Source: Pterobdella sp. o SKG-2022
Lineage: Eukaryota > Annelida > Clitellata > Hirudinida > Piscicolidae
Direction of reading: 5' to 3'
DNA: 64,000 nucleotides
NCBI GenBank assembly: GCA_964035795.1
Contig: OZ038320.1
Location: 28,188,649-28,252,648, forward strand
The position numbers were made by a program, and so were the translations under genes. This document shows positions 39,488 through 48,449 of the stretch, piece by piece. The first letter of the stretch is position 1, and each line of letters opens with the position of its first letter. The notes under the pieces are model-generated. The model had not been told where the DNA came from. It saw only the letters and a list, made by a program, of their open reading frames with translations, and made no database searches.

Positions 39488-42400
39488 GACCACGTCGAAG
39501 GCTGAGAATAAGTCTATTCTTTGAATTATAGTTTGTTATTTGTGTATATTGTGCTTGCTATTTCTAGATTGTGTGTTCTCAAATACATTTTTATGAAAAT
39601 GATTCTATTATAGAAATCATGAAAACTAACCCACCTCAACCATTTACTTCAAAGGTCTGTTTAACTTGTTTGATGAAGTGAATGAACATATAGTACCCAC
39701 ACCACACCACATAAAAAAAGAACAATATGGATATAATCAGAGAAATGAAGAACTTAAATCTTTTTCGTCTGGACCCAAATGGTATCAACACGTGGATCCT
39801 AGCGCCCGCAGCCAAGAGACCATTCTCTCACTGCTCCTCAAATTGTTTAAAGATTTGACTAAGAAGACATACTTGCCATTCCATATGAGTTAGCAGATTG
39901 TAGTGTGCATTTTTTTGTGCAGTTTTGACGTGTTCTCAGAATTTCATGATTATTTGTTATATTATTTTTTTTTGTTTGCGTTGTTATTGATATTTTTGTG
40001 TTATATTGTTTGTGATATCTAAAATTATTATACGTTATTTCATGTCTTAAAAATTAATATATAGACTTTAAAACGATTTAATGATTGGTGAAAGGAGGCG
40101 AAGGAGCTGTAAGATACGGTTCTCCTGACAGCACTGGTGTTAGAATTGGTGGAGCAGAGTACTTCATAGGAGAAGTTCTGGACCAACTAGTGGATGACAG
40201 TGAAGAGGTGTTGAATGTTGTAAAAGAGTATGTGGCACGAGAATCCAAAAACAACGAAGAAGACGAAGAAGAAAAAAGATTGAAAATGTATGTTATTTCA
40301 TTTTTTTGATAAACAGACACCTAACTCAGTTAAGAGTGTTGCGTGGTTTTATATCTCAAAACAAGGTCCAAAAATCGTTTTTTTCATTTTTGATGTTTTC
40401 AATGGCGCTATAAAAAATTGATAAATTTAATTTTTATGTTGATGTTTTGTCTGAATTTTAAAGGAAAAAGAAGGCGCAAGCGAAGAAAGCTCAACTGATG
40501 AAAAAGATGGCGGCAAAAGGAAAAAAATACCTAGAAACAAACGAAATTGAAATAGGTGCTCATAAAATTCGTTTTTTTTCCAAATATCTATCCAATTATT
40601 TTTATTTCACTTTTTATTATTTCTGGAGCCTAGTTTTTATATTAATTTATTTTAATTAACTTATGAAAAGTTTATATTTTTATAATTTCCCTATTATAGT
40701 TGGTATATTAAATTTTTCAATACTCATAAATATTTTTATAAAAATGATTTCCATAATTTTTGATCAAAGAACCTGAAGAGTCAAGCGTCAAATGCATCGA
40801 GTGCGACCAGCCCATGGACAGTTCTTTACAATCCTGCTGTGTTATGGTGTATATCTCTAGAACACAGTGTGAGTATGTTATTACACTTGATAAAAATATA
40901 TCTATAAGCTTTTTAACCGAATATTTTTTTAATTTGAATAATTTTAATTTTTTCCGTATTTATTTTTAAATGAAATTAACTTCCATAGTGCTGGGACACA
41001 GGTCTTCTGAATACCATCCCAATCTATCTTACATAAATGAAAACACCTTCCGACACACTTTCAAAAAATTGTACGAGTTCAATAAGAACATGTTTCCAGG
41101 CAATGTATGTGAATAAGTTTAAAACAATAACTTGAATAGCATCAACGATATTTAAGCGATCTATATATAGATCCTTTTTTTATTGGTTACGTAAAAAAAC
41201 GAATTTCAAAATAATTAAGTTAGTTGTAAAACCCAAAAAAAAAGTGTTGGTTTGAAATTATTTGACAGTCGCTTCCTATAGAGTGGTATGATAATCTCTG
41301 GATTCAGTCATGCAACCATCCTATCCACTTCATGTGCTACTTCAAACTTATGGAGAGAACCACGGTATATTTCGGATGTACTGCCTTGGTTTTTGACAAG
41401 TTTCTAAGCATATCATGTTTTTGAGAATTTCTTAAATATATCAAATTTTGTTTGTTTTTTAGAGCCTTTTGCAACGAGAGCTGGAGCTTCATTTGCGTAA
41501 AAAATTGTACGATAGAGAGGTTTGGTGTCCATACTGCCGCCAATTGTGCAACATTGTCCTCCCACTTCCCATACCAACTAATGTCGTTCAACGATTCATC
41601 CAACCAGATCACCATTTGATTACTAGTTTACTCGATTTTGAAGTAACTTTTTAAATTGTTTAATAAGAAAGCAAATGAAATTGATTTATATAGGACTATT
41701 TCTGATTATTTTGAAAAGCTTTTCACAAAGGTAGCAAAACCACATTGCCGAACAGGTGCTAACTGTTGGTCATACGCGGGAAATTTTTAAAACTTGTATA
41801 ATGCTTTACCAAAAGAGCTTTTTGGGCCAAATTTTCAAAAAAAATTGAAAGGCAAAGATGTATTAAAATGATATTATTATATTTTTGAAGGAATTTCTTC
41901 CCTTGGAGATAGACTATATGGAGAAGTATGTGCTAGTATGGCAGTATTTGGCAGGATATGCAATGGAATATATAAACACTTACAGGTTTCAAATCTTATG
42001 GTTTATTGTGCAATTGTCAAAATATACAAGTGAAATGTGAATCACATTCAAATTTGGTTATTGAAACTAATATCAAGATTATTAGCATATTTTAAGTTAG
42101 TATCAAAAATTGAAAGCCTTTTTGTGACCCCAATATTGAAAACACCTGATCTAAACAAAACCGATACATCTTCTAATAGGCAATTTTCTAATATTGCTGT
42201 CATCTGAAGAAAAGTTGGTTTCGGATAAAATACGCAAGTTTTGGTTGAAAAGAGCTGTTTTCAAAATTTTAATGTGCTTATTGTTCTTATATTCGACGAA
42301 AAGGTTATTACAAAAATTTTAACGGGTATATTAAAAGTAGCTGAAAAAGAAGGTTTAGCCTTTTGATATTGTAAAATCCTTCTTTAGCGTATTGTATAAA

Positions 42401-45400
42401 ATAATAGGCTCCTTTATATTATTAATAATAATGATCTTAGGTCTAATTTCTATTTTCTTTATACTGGTGTGTTTTAAGGCTGTAATCGGCGAGTTCTTAT
42501 TAAACTGTGTTTTAGTGATCTTGAAACAAGTGCGCTGAAACAAGGTTTGAGGTTTTGCCAATATGCGGATGGGTCTGAACTACATTTTAACTGTATTACT
42601 GGTGGAATTGAGCAGAAAAATTTATTTGACTGTGCTAATAATCTCTAACAGTTAAATAGAATCCAACTCTTGAACTCAATTAGTTTAAAATTGAAGCTAT
42701 ATGTTTTTCTTCCTTGAAGAAGTTGAATGAGTTTTCAAACGCAAAAATTAAGATATTGAATACTTCCATTTCACGTTTTCAAAAGTTTTGAAAAAGTTTT
42801 TGGTGTTTTTATGGGTAGAAAGTTGAGAAACAACTCTTATAAGCAAGATATTGCAAGCAGGCTTCTCAGCTCTGAAATAAATAAGGTTTAACAAAAAAAT
42901 TTTTCTTCTCAATCGCTGAGAACATATGCCACAGTTTTAATCTTGGGCAGAATGGACTACTGCCGTGCCTTATTAGCTGGGTTGTCTGAGTACAGCCTTT
43001 TTCCAATACTCGAGACAATTTAATTATAGGTACAAAATGTTTTGTCCTATAACTACAAGTTTGAGAAATTTTCAATGGATCAAAGTTATGAAGCGAGTTA
43101 TAGACAAGTTTCAAAAATTATAATTAAGTATAGGTTAGGAATAGGTTCAAAATATATATCAAACGATTTTTCGGAAACAAGCAAAAAGCTAAAGCTTAGA
43201 TTATGTGATCCAAGCAATATATATGTTTTGAAGTCTATGATGTTTGGTAATGGAATGCGGTGGCTTGATGTAGAAGGTGCAAGTTTTTGCAGCAATTTAC
43301 TGAAAGCTTAAGATAGTGAAGGAAAAATTCTGAAAACAAGGATTTCAAGAAAGTATGATGGTTCTAAAAATATATTGTTATTATTAAGATTTGAATTTAT
43401 GAATTTATTATAATCACGTGATCTTGAAACTTGGTTTCAAGTAGCGTTTATATTTGTATAACAGAAACAATATAGAGCTGTATTTGATGGAAAAACGAGT
43501 GCTAAACTCACAAGAAGAAACAAGGTCCCTCACTTTCACATCTTCCAAAAAAGTCAACATCAATGTTGTACACTATTTTTGTTCGTGTTTAGCAAAAGAA
43601 AAAATTAAAAAAGATGATCTAAATGACCTTTTCGCCATTCATCCTGAACCAGAAACTGACAGGTGACAACTTTTGAACATAAAAAAATAAAATTACTTAC
43701 AACCATCGATTGATGGCTTCTTTATCAATCACAACAAAAACACAAAGTGAAAAAATCAACAACTTGGCATTAGTCGATATAAAACAGCTTTTAGCTAAGT
43801 CAGCGGCTTTACTTCCCACAAATCGGAAAGGTCCGTATGTAGCATTATATGCATTTTCATCTATCATTATTTCATTGAATCATTATAGTGTATACTGGTT
43901 ACTAAAATTTTTAAATTCTATTTCAAATAACGATTTCTTCAGATTTAATGGGGAGTGTAATTTGTTTCTATATAAACCTGTACCTTTTACAACTTTTATC
44001 TTGGTTGGTATTCTGTACTGAAAAGAGGGAACTTATAAGAGTGATAAAAAAATATAAGCTAGGTGGCACACAACTGGAATATATACTAAACTTCATGTTG
44101 GACTTTTTCCATCAGCCAAAAACTCTTCAAGTGACTTATTTGCTTGAACATTGCTCTGATACAATTCCTATAATATTACTACTACTACTAAGACTGAATA
44201 GTTACTAAATTTTTTGTTATTGGAACTATGATTTGTAAATATTTACAGATAAATGATGAGCCTTTCATGGAAATATTTGAATCTCGCTTGAAAGATTTTT
44301 TGATGTATTGTCACGCAGTTTTCACTTCAGTTTGTTACTCCGACGATACACATCTCAATGTATTTTTATTATTATACATTGTCCATAATATTTTGATTTT
44401 AGGAAAGACACTCTTCAAACTAAACTTAAAAAACATCAGTTGAGAATAAATTTATTTATTTAAAATTAAAGCTAAAAGATATATTTTTCGATAAGTATAG
44501 CCTTATCACAAAACGTTAGTATGGAGTGACTATTGTTTATGGGATAGTGATGCGTTGAAAGATAGTTTAGAGTTTTACGTAATAACTATGTGAGAAATAT
44601 TGACTATAAATTAAGTTAAAAACAACTCTAATGTATAATGATTCATAGTTATGTCTATTATAGGGATAAAGATAGTAACTTTTGAGGACGATGTTATTAT
44701 CAGAGAAGTTATATTAGTTCAACCCTAGAACCAGTGGTCCTTTTGCAAAAAAATACAGAACTATAAAAATTTTAGATTATTATTTTCTTCAAGTTTTATG
44801 ATAGAATTAAAGGAGTTGAAATTTATTCAGATTCTAGAGCTATAATTTTTACCAGTTGTCATCTAATTTCAATAAAAGATATCACTCAGCTTGATTATAT
44901 TATAAAGGAATTGCAGGATTATAACACGTCTGAACTGTATGCCTTTTTCTACCCAGAATTTCAGAACGACCATGTTTCTTTTGTGCAGTTAGAGGATTGG
45001 TTTAACGTTTTTTTAAAACTCATATAAGAATATACTTTATAAATGATAACACTAGATATTAAACAAATAAACAATTAATAATATTTACTTAGGTCAAAAT
45101 ATATAAATTAGGTATCGAGTCAAGCTACTGAAATACAAATACATATAAATTGAAGATGTTTCGGGTGGTCTGAAGAGCTGTTCAATAAGTACTTGATGAA
45201 GATTTGTCACCACACTAACTTCCTCATGCAGATTACTAGCCGTTTTCTTGTGCGTTTCTTATAAATAACGATTGATGTATATCATAAAAATACATTTGAA
45301 CCAAATAGTTGGAACCTTAAAACTGAAAAAAATAAAACAGCTTAATCTAAATGTTGAACAAACACAATAATAATAGGTGGCAAGGAGGTTAATGTTGACA

Positions 45401-48137
45401 GATTGGCGACCTCCACATTTCATCACCCTACCTCTTACTTTTGACAAATTTTTTGAATTTTGCAAAACAAAGTTTTTAACTTTTTTTTTTAAAACTTGAA
45501 ATTTTGATGTTGTTTGAGGTTGAACAATTGAAATACATATGAAAATAATTCAACTAAATATTTTTTTTCATACAAAATACTTTCCTTTACAAAGATTCAT
45601 CCATTAATTTAGTATATTAATATCAATGAGGACTGATGGCGTCAAAGGCGGTGTGGGATCTTCAGCGATGTGCCTAGTTTGTGGGGATGTGTTTGTTCTG
45701 GGACCACCTGAAACAGCTCCTTCCATGAAACCTGCCAAAAATGTATTGAATATCTGGGTTTTTCCACAATTTAAGTTTTCAAATTTTATTGCATAGTTTT
45801 GGCAAGAACATGAAGTAGTGAAATGTATCAGTTGCGCAACCAAACCCCCAATTTGGGAAATCTGATGGTCGAATTACTTATTTTATTTTGATTTTTATAT
45901 CAAACAGCACACGGAATTTTGTGGTAGAGGAACGGCTATTTATCTACTGACAAGCAATCAAGTTGTAATAATATGGGGACAACGAATTATGACGTTTAAC
46001 TCACCTTACGTCAACACCCATGGCGAAGATCTGCCCTATTTCGAGTGATTTTTTTTTCTTTTTATTATTGTGTGAGTATTCATATATTAAAAATATTGCC
46101 TCAATAAAAATACTCAGTTTCTGGTTTGCAAACCACTTGGTAAGCAAGAAATGAGTTGGTAAGATAGTGGACATCAATAGAGTTAATGAAAAATTAATGT
46201 TCTTAAACCTTATAATTGCGAAGCGTATTATAACCATTGTTTCAGTTTACGCATCGCAGCAAAGAAAAAAAAACATGTGTATGAATAAATTCTATGAGCT
46301 TTTGATTTTTTCTGTATCTGCACCAGGTGAGAACCAGGTGTATTTCTAGGTGGTGACTTAAATTGGCATGTGGAGTTTACAGTGAAGGTTATGAAGGCGT
46401 TTATGTTGTATTTGGATATGGGTCTAGAAATAAGAAGGATAGAAATAAACTTTAAACTGGGTGCAGATTTAGATATATGTACTTGTAATGCGTTTTTAAA
46501 AAACAAAGATAGCAGATAAGTAAAATATTTTTCTGATGCTCTTAGAACCTAGATTGACTATATTTGGTCAAAAGTAAGAACAGAGAATTTGGGAAGGATG
46601 CTAGGCAAAGAGGTTGTGCAACAGCATCAAATGCTAGTGTGACATTTTATTGAATTCCAAGATAAGTTTTAAAAAATATTTTGTCGCAGAAAAGAAAGAA
46701 TGGAGATGGCAAAAACTTTCAATCAGAGATGATTTTGATGCCCTGTATGAAGAATTTATCTTATGGAGGCAGATTTATTGGAACCAGCTGATACTGTCTG
46801 GGGTTGGACAAAAGAAACGCCCAGACATGAAGTACAAGCACTTTACACTTACTATAAAAAGCATATCGTGTTTTCTTCTGTCCAATAGGAATGAAGCAGA
46901 TTTGAACAAGATTTTTTTAATTTGCTATTGCTCTCACTAAAAAAGCATTAAAATTTTATCATTTATTGCAAAAATATTCAGAGAAAGTAGCTTAACAAAA
47001 CCAAACTAAAACAATGCTTTTTTATCAAGGGAAAGAGCAAATTGAAAAAATCTGGTCTAAATCTTCTTCAATCCAACTGTTCAGAGTAAAAAAAGTTATG
47101 CTTTCTATAATAAGCGTCGATTTCCACTGACATAAATTCACATGGTGGTGAAATGATACTGTTTCTGCGGCCATCAAAGAAAAGTGCACAGCTTGGATAG
47201 GTTGGCAAAATGATGTTAGTAAAACTGAAGTGAGAAAAAACATGCGCTATTTTTGGGGTTGTTGCAAAAATGTTACAAGCTTTTGGTGAAGTAGTCATTA
47301 GCCGTTGAACTTGATGGAAATAAATATGAAGTGGCTAGCAAAATCTGCTATCTAGTGAATATAATCAGTGCAAAAACTGGAGCAGAAGGGTATATTGTTG
47401 CTCAGGTGAGATTTGCTTAGAAGAGCTTCAGGGTTCTGTTACCATTGTTAGCCAATTGGACTATTTTACTTAAAACAAAAAAATATTGATATCCAGCTTA
47501 CGTTAGGAGTTTTATAATATAGTGTAAAGAGACCTGGTTTTTTAATGAGGAAGATATTACTAAAATTTTCAAAGCCAATAAGAATATGATCAAATGGATG
47601 TCAAAATTTAGTTTAAAGATGGCAGCTTATCGAGAGATTTGAAGAATAAACTACGAATTTTAGACATCAAGGAAGTGCTACGCAGAAACAGACTGAGGTC
47701 ACATGTAATAAGTATAGATGGTGGAAACCCAAAAAGTTTTCGCAGATACGTTGAGGTAAAAGGTAAGAAGAAAGAGGATGGTCGTGGAATACATGGGCAA
47801 TGACCTTTAAAGAATGAGACTCAAACCAAACTAGCTCATGATCGTATAACGTAGAAAGAGCCATCATGCACCCTAGTCCGACTCATGCTATCATGAAAAT
47901 AGATGTAAAATGATTATGATGATGATTTGTAGCACTCTGTGTAGCCTCAAAAGCATTCATAATTAAAAATTATTAATATAAATATAAAATAAATTTTATT
48001 AATTTGTTTTACACATTTTATGCAGCGAACATAAAAATTTGACGTTGAATGAAGCCAGACTGAAACTGATAGAGAGAATGTGGCTATTGAACTATTTTGA
48101 TTACTTCTGTAAAAACTGGCCTCATGTTCTTCCATGA
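22703..48137 (+). CDS. UBR3: E3 ubiquitin-protein ligase UBR3 (about 41 exons)
   Basis: RING-type ubiquitin ligase of the N-recognin-related UBR family. The hand model gives about 1,580 residues (human UBR3 is near 1,890). It has an N-terminal UBR zinc box (exons 2-4), a long helical middle, a charged Lys/Glu-rich stretch (exons 25-26), a RING domain (exons 27-30) and a C-terminal Cys-rich domain (exons 38-41). Family landmarks are FHVTFYHIPFHRIF, LHEYDPVMVRMRS, DNIWPPFRKPIY, CPYCRQLCNIVLPLP and the closing YFDYFCKNWPHVLP. The tail and the WPPF segment match UBR3 better than UBR1/UBR2. The start at 22703 is the first ATG of exon 1 and has no competitor. The gene spans 25 kb because introns hold LINEs, SINEs and MITEs. 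Exon coordinates are in the next three entries. One junction (after exon 36) is unresolved, exon 39 is a doubtful 21-bp microexon, and intron 2 has a GC donor. Confidence 0.9.
24843..25990 (-). mobile_element. Truncated LINE, C-terminal half of reverse transcriptase, minus strand
   Basis: Reading the minus strand from 25990 down: LITYADNIPITSSHLN (degraded YADD box), WAHANNLQINPTKSTTTLM, FGLTFDSKLNFSTHTN, YANTIWSSIISPTFFNKLQ, then the conserved QNAPLRTIMDFTQGTRAQ and a His/Gln-rich C-terminus to 25130. This is the RT thumb and downstream region of a jockey/CR1-superfamily element. The frame carries at least one stop, near 25672. It lies in UBR3 intron 7. Inactive. Confidence 0.85.
28020..28270. 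mobile_element. Foldback repeat family B, copy 1
   Basis: In UBR3 intron 9. The segment at 28024-28048 (AATAGGATTAAAGCAGATTTT) is inverted at 28138-28170 (AAAAATCTGGTCTAAATCC). The block CAAACCAAAACAAAG-CGGGAGAAATAG at 28108-28137 is repeated directly at about 28196-28240. The same sequence family recurs at 46885-47075. Confidence 0.6.
29504..29648. repeat. Long near-perfect inverted repeat (hairpin), 41-bp arms and 7-nt loop
   Basis: In UBR3 intron 10. Arms 29519-29559 and 29567-29607 pair over 41 bp with a single mismatch (position 29528) around the loop ACAGTTA. A second, outer inverted pair follows after an interruption: ATAATAGAAACAAAC on the left (about 29506-29520) against GTTTGTTTCCATTAT on the right (about 29632-29648). 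It looks like a young foldback MITE; a structured transcript cannot be excluded. Confidence 0.85.
30138..30375. mobile_element. Palindromic MITE family A, full copy
   Basis: In UBR3 intron 10. It starts GAGACATCGTCTGTATTTTT, passes TATTGAGAATCC and TATAATTTTCGATAATTT, then turns back through ACTTATCGAAAATTATAG and TTCTCAATAAATGTATT. It has the same arms as the copies at 14727 and 20201. Confidence 0.8.
31130..31344. mobile_element. Palindromic MITE family A, divergent full copy
   Basis: In UBR3 intron 11. The centre is TTTATCATAAAAAGTTTTAGGATAAGG; flanking arms carry AAAAGCTATAATTGTCGAT and its inverse. The right end is ACATAAGATGTCTCTGAAAAG, the exact inverse of the family's left end (TCAGAGACATC). 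A variant AAAATAAAAGCT block distinguishes it from the other copies and is shared with the fragment near 44440. Confidence 0.75.
32860..32998 (-). mobile_element. tRNA-derived SINE, copy 1
   Basis: On the minus strand, bases 32993 down to about 32922 fold roughly like a tRNA: a GGCCCCT / ATGGGCC acceptor stem with one mismatch, an A box (TAGCTCAACTGGTAGAGCA) and a degenerate B box (GGTTTGATCTC). The anticodon arm is poor, so it is not a functional tRNA gene. A tRNA-unrelated body (ACAATCACCACTTGTTCACAG, TGTTTTGGCTAC) follows and is shared with the copy at 41715-41828. UBR3 intron 16. Confidence 0.72.
36510..37440 (-). mobile_element. Non-LTR retrotransposon family D, minus-strand fragment
   Basis: Read on the minus strand from 37429: FFDTNIGISQKDGLSLVLF, then YSDDIEFIGKNGVNLN (YADD-box variant) and, after decay, RRRRWQMLGLILRMDDLV near 36760 and KRGRPSTSF near 36660. 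It lies in UBR3 intron 23, immediately before a plus-strand copy of a related element, so the pair is inverted. Confidence 0.82.
37445..39400 (+). mobile_element. Non-LTR retrotransposon family D, plus-strand copy
   Basis: Longer but frame-broken copy. In order: ILSETEAEIKVKQFY (37760), FNEIKLAISKLNNNIAKSADEIPSKM (37867, spread over two frames), YQSGFRNGRSPTDIV, LGIDLSQAFHTMNRPL, TNIGTSQGNELSPILF (38464), GYGDDLDFIGRDKQQLLQL (38612), FHRKQLKRVIGIYYPN and GARWGMLGHILRRPDTPAF (39107). It ends directly in a long ATT tract, which is probably its 3' tail. Multiple stops and frameshifts; inactive. The motifs match the inverted fragment at 36510-37440. Confidence 0.85.
39401..39486. repeat. (ATT)n microsatellite at the LINE 3' end
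   Basis: Twenty-eight or so perfect ATT units starting right after the end of the plus-strand LINE. Confidence 0.95.
41715..41828 (-). mobile_element. tRNA-derived SINE, copy 2 (decayed)
   Basis: Minus strand from 41828: AATTTGGCCCAAAAAGCTC, TTTTGGTAAAGCATTATAC, then ATGACCAACAGTTAGCACC and GTTCGGCAATGTGGTTTTGC. It aligns end to end with the copy at 32860-32998, including the tRNA-unrelated body, but has lost most of the B box. UBR3 intron 30. Confidence 0.65.
42330..43320 (+). mobile_element. Decayed CR1/L2-like LINE fragment
   Basis: In UBR3 intron 31. Frame-broken reading gives FGVFMGRKLRNNSYKQDI near 42800 and VLILGRMDYCRALLAGLSE near 42935, the latter corresponding to the conserved SRLDYCNSLLYGLP motif downstream of the RT domain. 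Upstream, VISEFLLNCVL-like and FANMRMGLNY-like segments fit the RT palm poorly. Ends are not sharp. Confidence 0.65.
44430..44520 (+). mobile_element. MITE family A fragment
   Basis: Half-arm carrying TTGAGAATAAATTTATTT, AAAGCTAAAAGATATATTTTT and CGATAAGTATAGCCTTATC, matching the variant at 31130-31344. UBR3 intron 35. Confidence 0.65.
46165..47930 (+). mobile_element. Decayed RTE-type LINE (endonuclease region and 3' end)
   Basis: In the last UBR3 intron. VNEKLMFLNLIIAKRIITIV followed by SVYASQQ, then LGGDLNWHVEF (endonuclease GDFNGHVG motif, near 46350), IDYIWSKVRTENLGRML (46555) and QQHQMLV correspond in order to an RTE apurinic endonuclease domain. RRNRLRSHVISIDGGNPKSF near 47690 corresponds to the conserved RRNRLRWYGHVLR segment near the C-terminus. 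The RT palm between them is not recognisable and a foldback element interrupts it. It ends in ATGATTATGATGATGATTTG. Confidence 0.72.
46885..47075. mobile_element. Foldback repeat family B, copy 2, nested in the RTE-type LINE
   Basis: Left arm 46888-46947 (AATGAAGCAGATTTGAACAAG, TTTGCTATTGCTCTCAC) and right arm about 46995-47070 (reverse complement, GAGCAAATTGAAAAAATCTGG) are inverted around a loop of roughly 50 bp. The right arm also contains AACAAAACCAAACTAAAACAA, shared with 28103-28220. Confidence 0.6.
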
Positions 48138-48353
48138 ATAGTTTAGTTATCACCGTTTCTGATAGTTTTAATTAGAAGTTTTTATTTTATTTTTGAGTTT
48201 TGAGTATATTGTATTAATTTATTCTATCGTTATTCAGCTTTAACCTAAAATATTTGTAAGAAACAAAAAATTTATTTTTCTGAACTTCGATGTTTTGTTG
48301 CCATTAATTTTTGATCATTATATGTTACTTTCAATTTTTTGATTGAGTAACAC

Positions 48354-48359
48354 AATAAA
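48354..48359 (+). promoter_or_regulatory. Candidate UBR3 poly(A) signal AATAAA
   Basis: Canonical hexamer 217 bp after the UBR3 stop, inside the 312-bp gap between the UBR3 stop and the oppositely oriented stop of the next gene. The two 3' UTRs probably overlap. Confidence 0.45.
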
Positions 48360-48449
48360 ACATGAGTTTTCAATTTCAAATTCTTTTTGAAAAAAAGTAT
48401 CAAAGTTAAATAATAATTTTGATATCAACTCCATAAACATTGCATTCCT

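Larger units (their letters stand above)
33915..41985 (+). other. UBR3: UBR3 exons 17-31: central region, charged linker and RING domain
   Basis: Exons: 33915-34011, 34229-34286, 34443-34512, 34805-34901, 35253-35319, 35452-35535, 35991-36090, 39655-39888, 40095-40287, 40464-40555, 40770-40868, 40989-41104, 41269-41364, 41463-41642, 41891-41985. The RING ligands are spread over several exons: CIEC (exon 27), SCNHPIHFMC (exon 29) and CPYC (exon 30). Exon 24 carries KWYQHVDPSARSQETILSLL, matching the UBR3 segment before the charged linker. Exon 23 is the weakest of this block: its frame and phases fit but similarity is low. The intron between exons 23 and 24 (3.6 kb) holds two opposed LINE copies. 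Exon 18 could begin at 34201 instead, but only 34229 fits the phase. Confidence 0.82.
43465..48137 (+). other. UBR3: UBR3 exons 32-41: C-terminal region
   Basis: Exons: 43465-43662, 43748-43830, 43943-44130, 44249-44359, 44890-45006, 45156-45241, 45648-45742, 45796-45816, 45908-46044, 48026-48137 (stop TGA). Exons 33-34 rejoin as NRKDLMGSVICF, matching the RKDHF segment of UBR3. Exon 38 has AMCLVCGDVFVL and exon 40 has TEFCGRGTAIYLL and NSPYVNTHGEDLPYF, the conserved autoinhibitory C-terminal domain. Exon 41 closes with ARLKLIERMWLLNYF. Exon 36 ends in phase 0 but exon 37 needs two preceding bases, so a small exon between 45007 and 45155 is probably missing from the model. Exon 36 could also start upstream at 44794. 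The last intron contains a decayed RTE-type LINE. Confidence 0.75.

Noticed and set aside
39590..39654. Possible UBR3 exon reading IVCSQIHFYENDSIIEIM
   Set aside because: It would require a 24-bp intron after it. The acceptor at 39654 gives a frame continuous with the conserved exon.
45604..45843. 79-codon minus-strand frame
   Set aside because: The plus strand of the same segment encodes the conserved UBR3 CLVC motif; the minus frame is a shadow.
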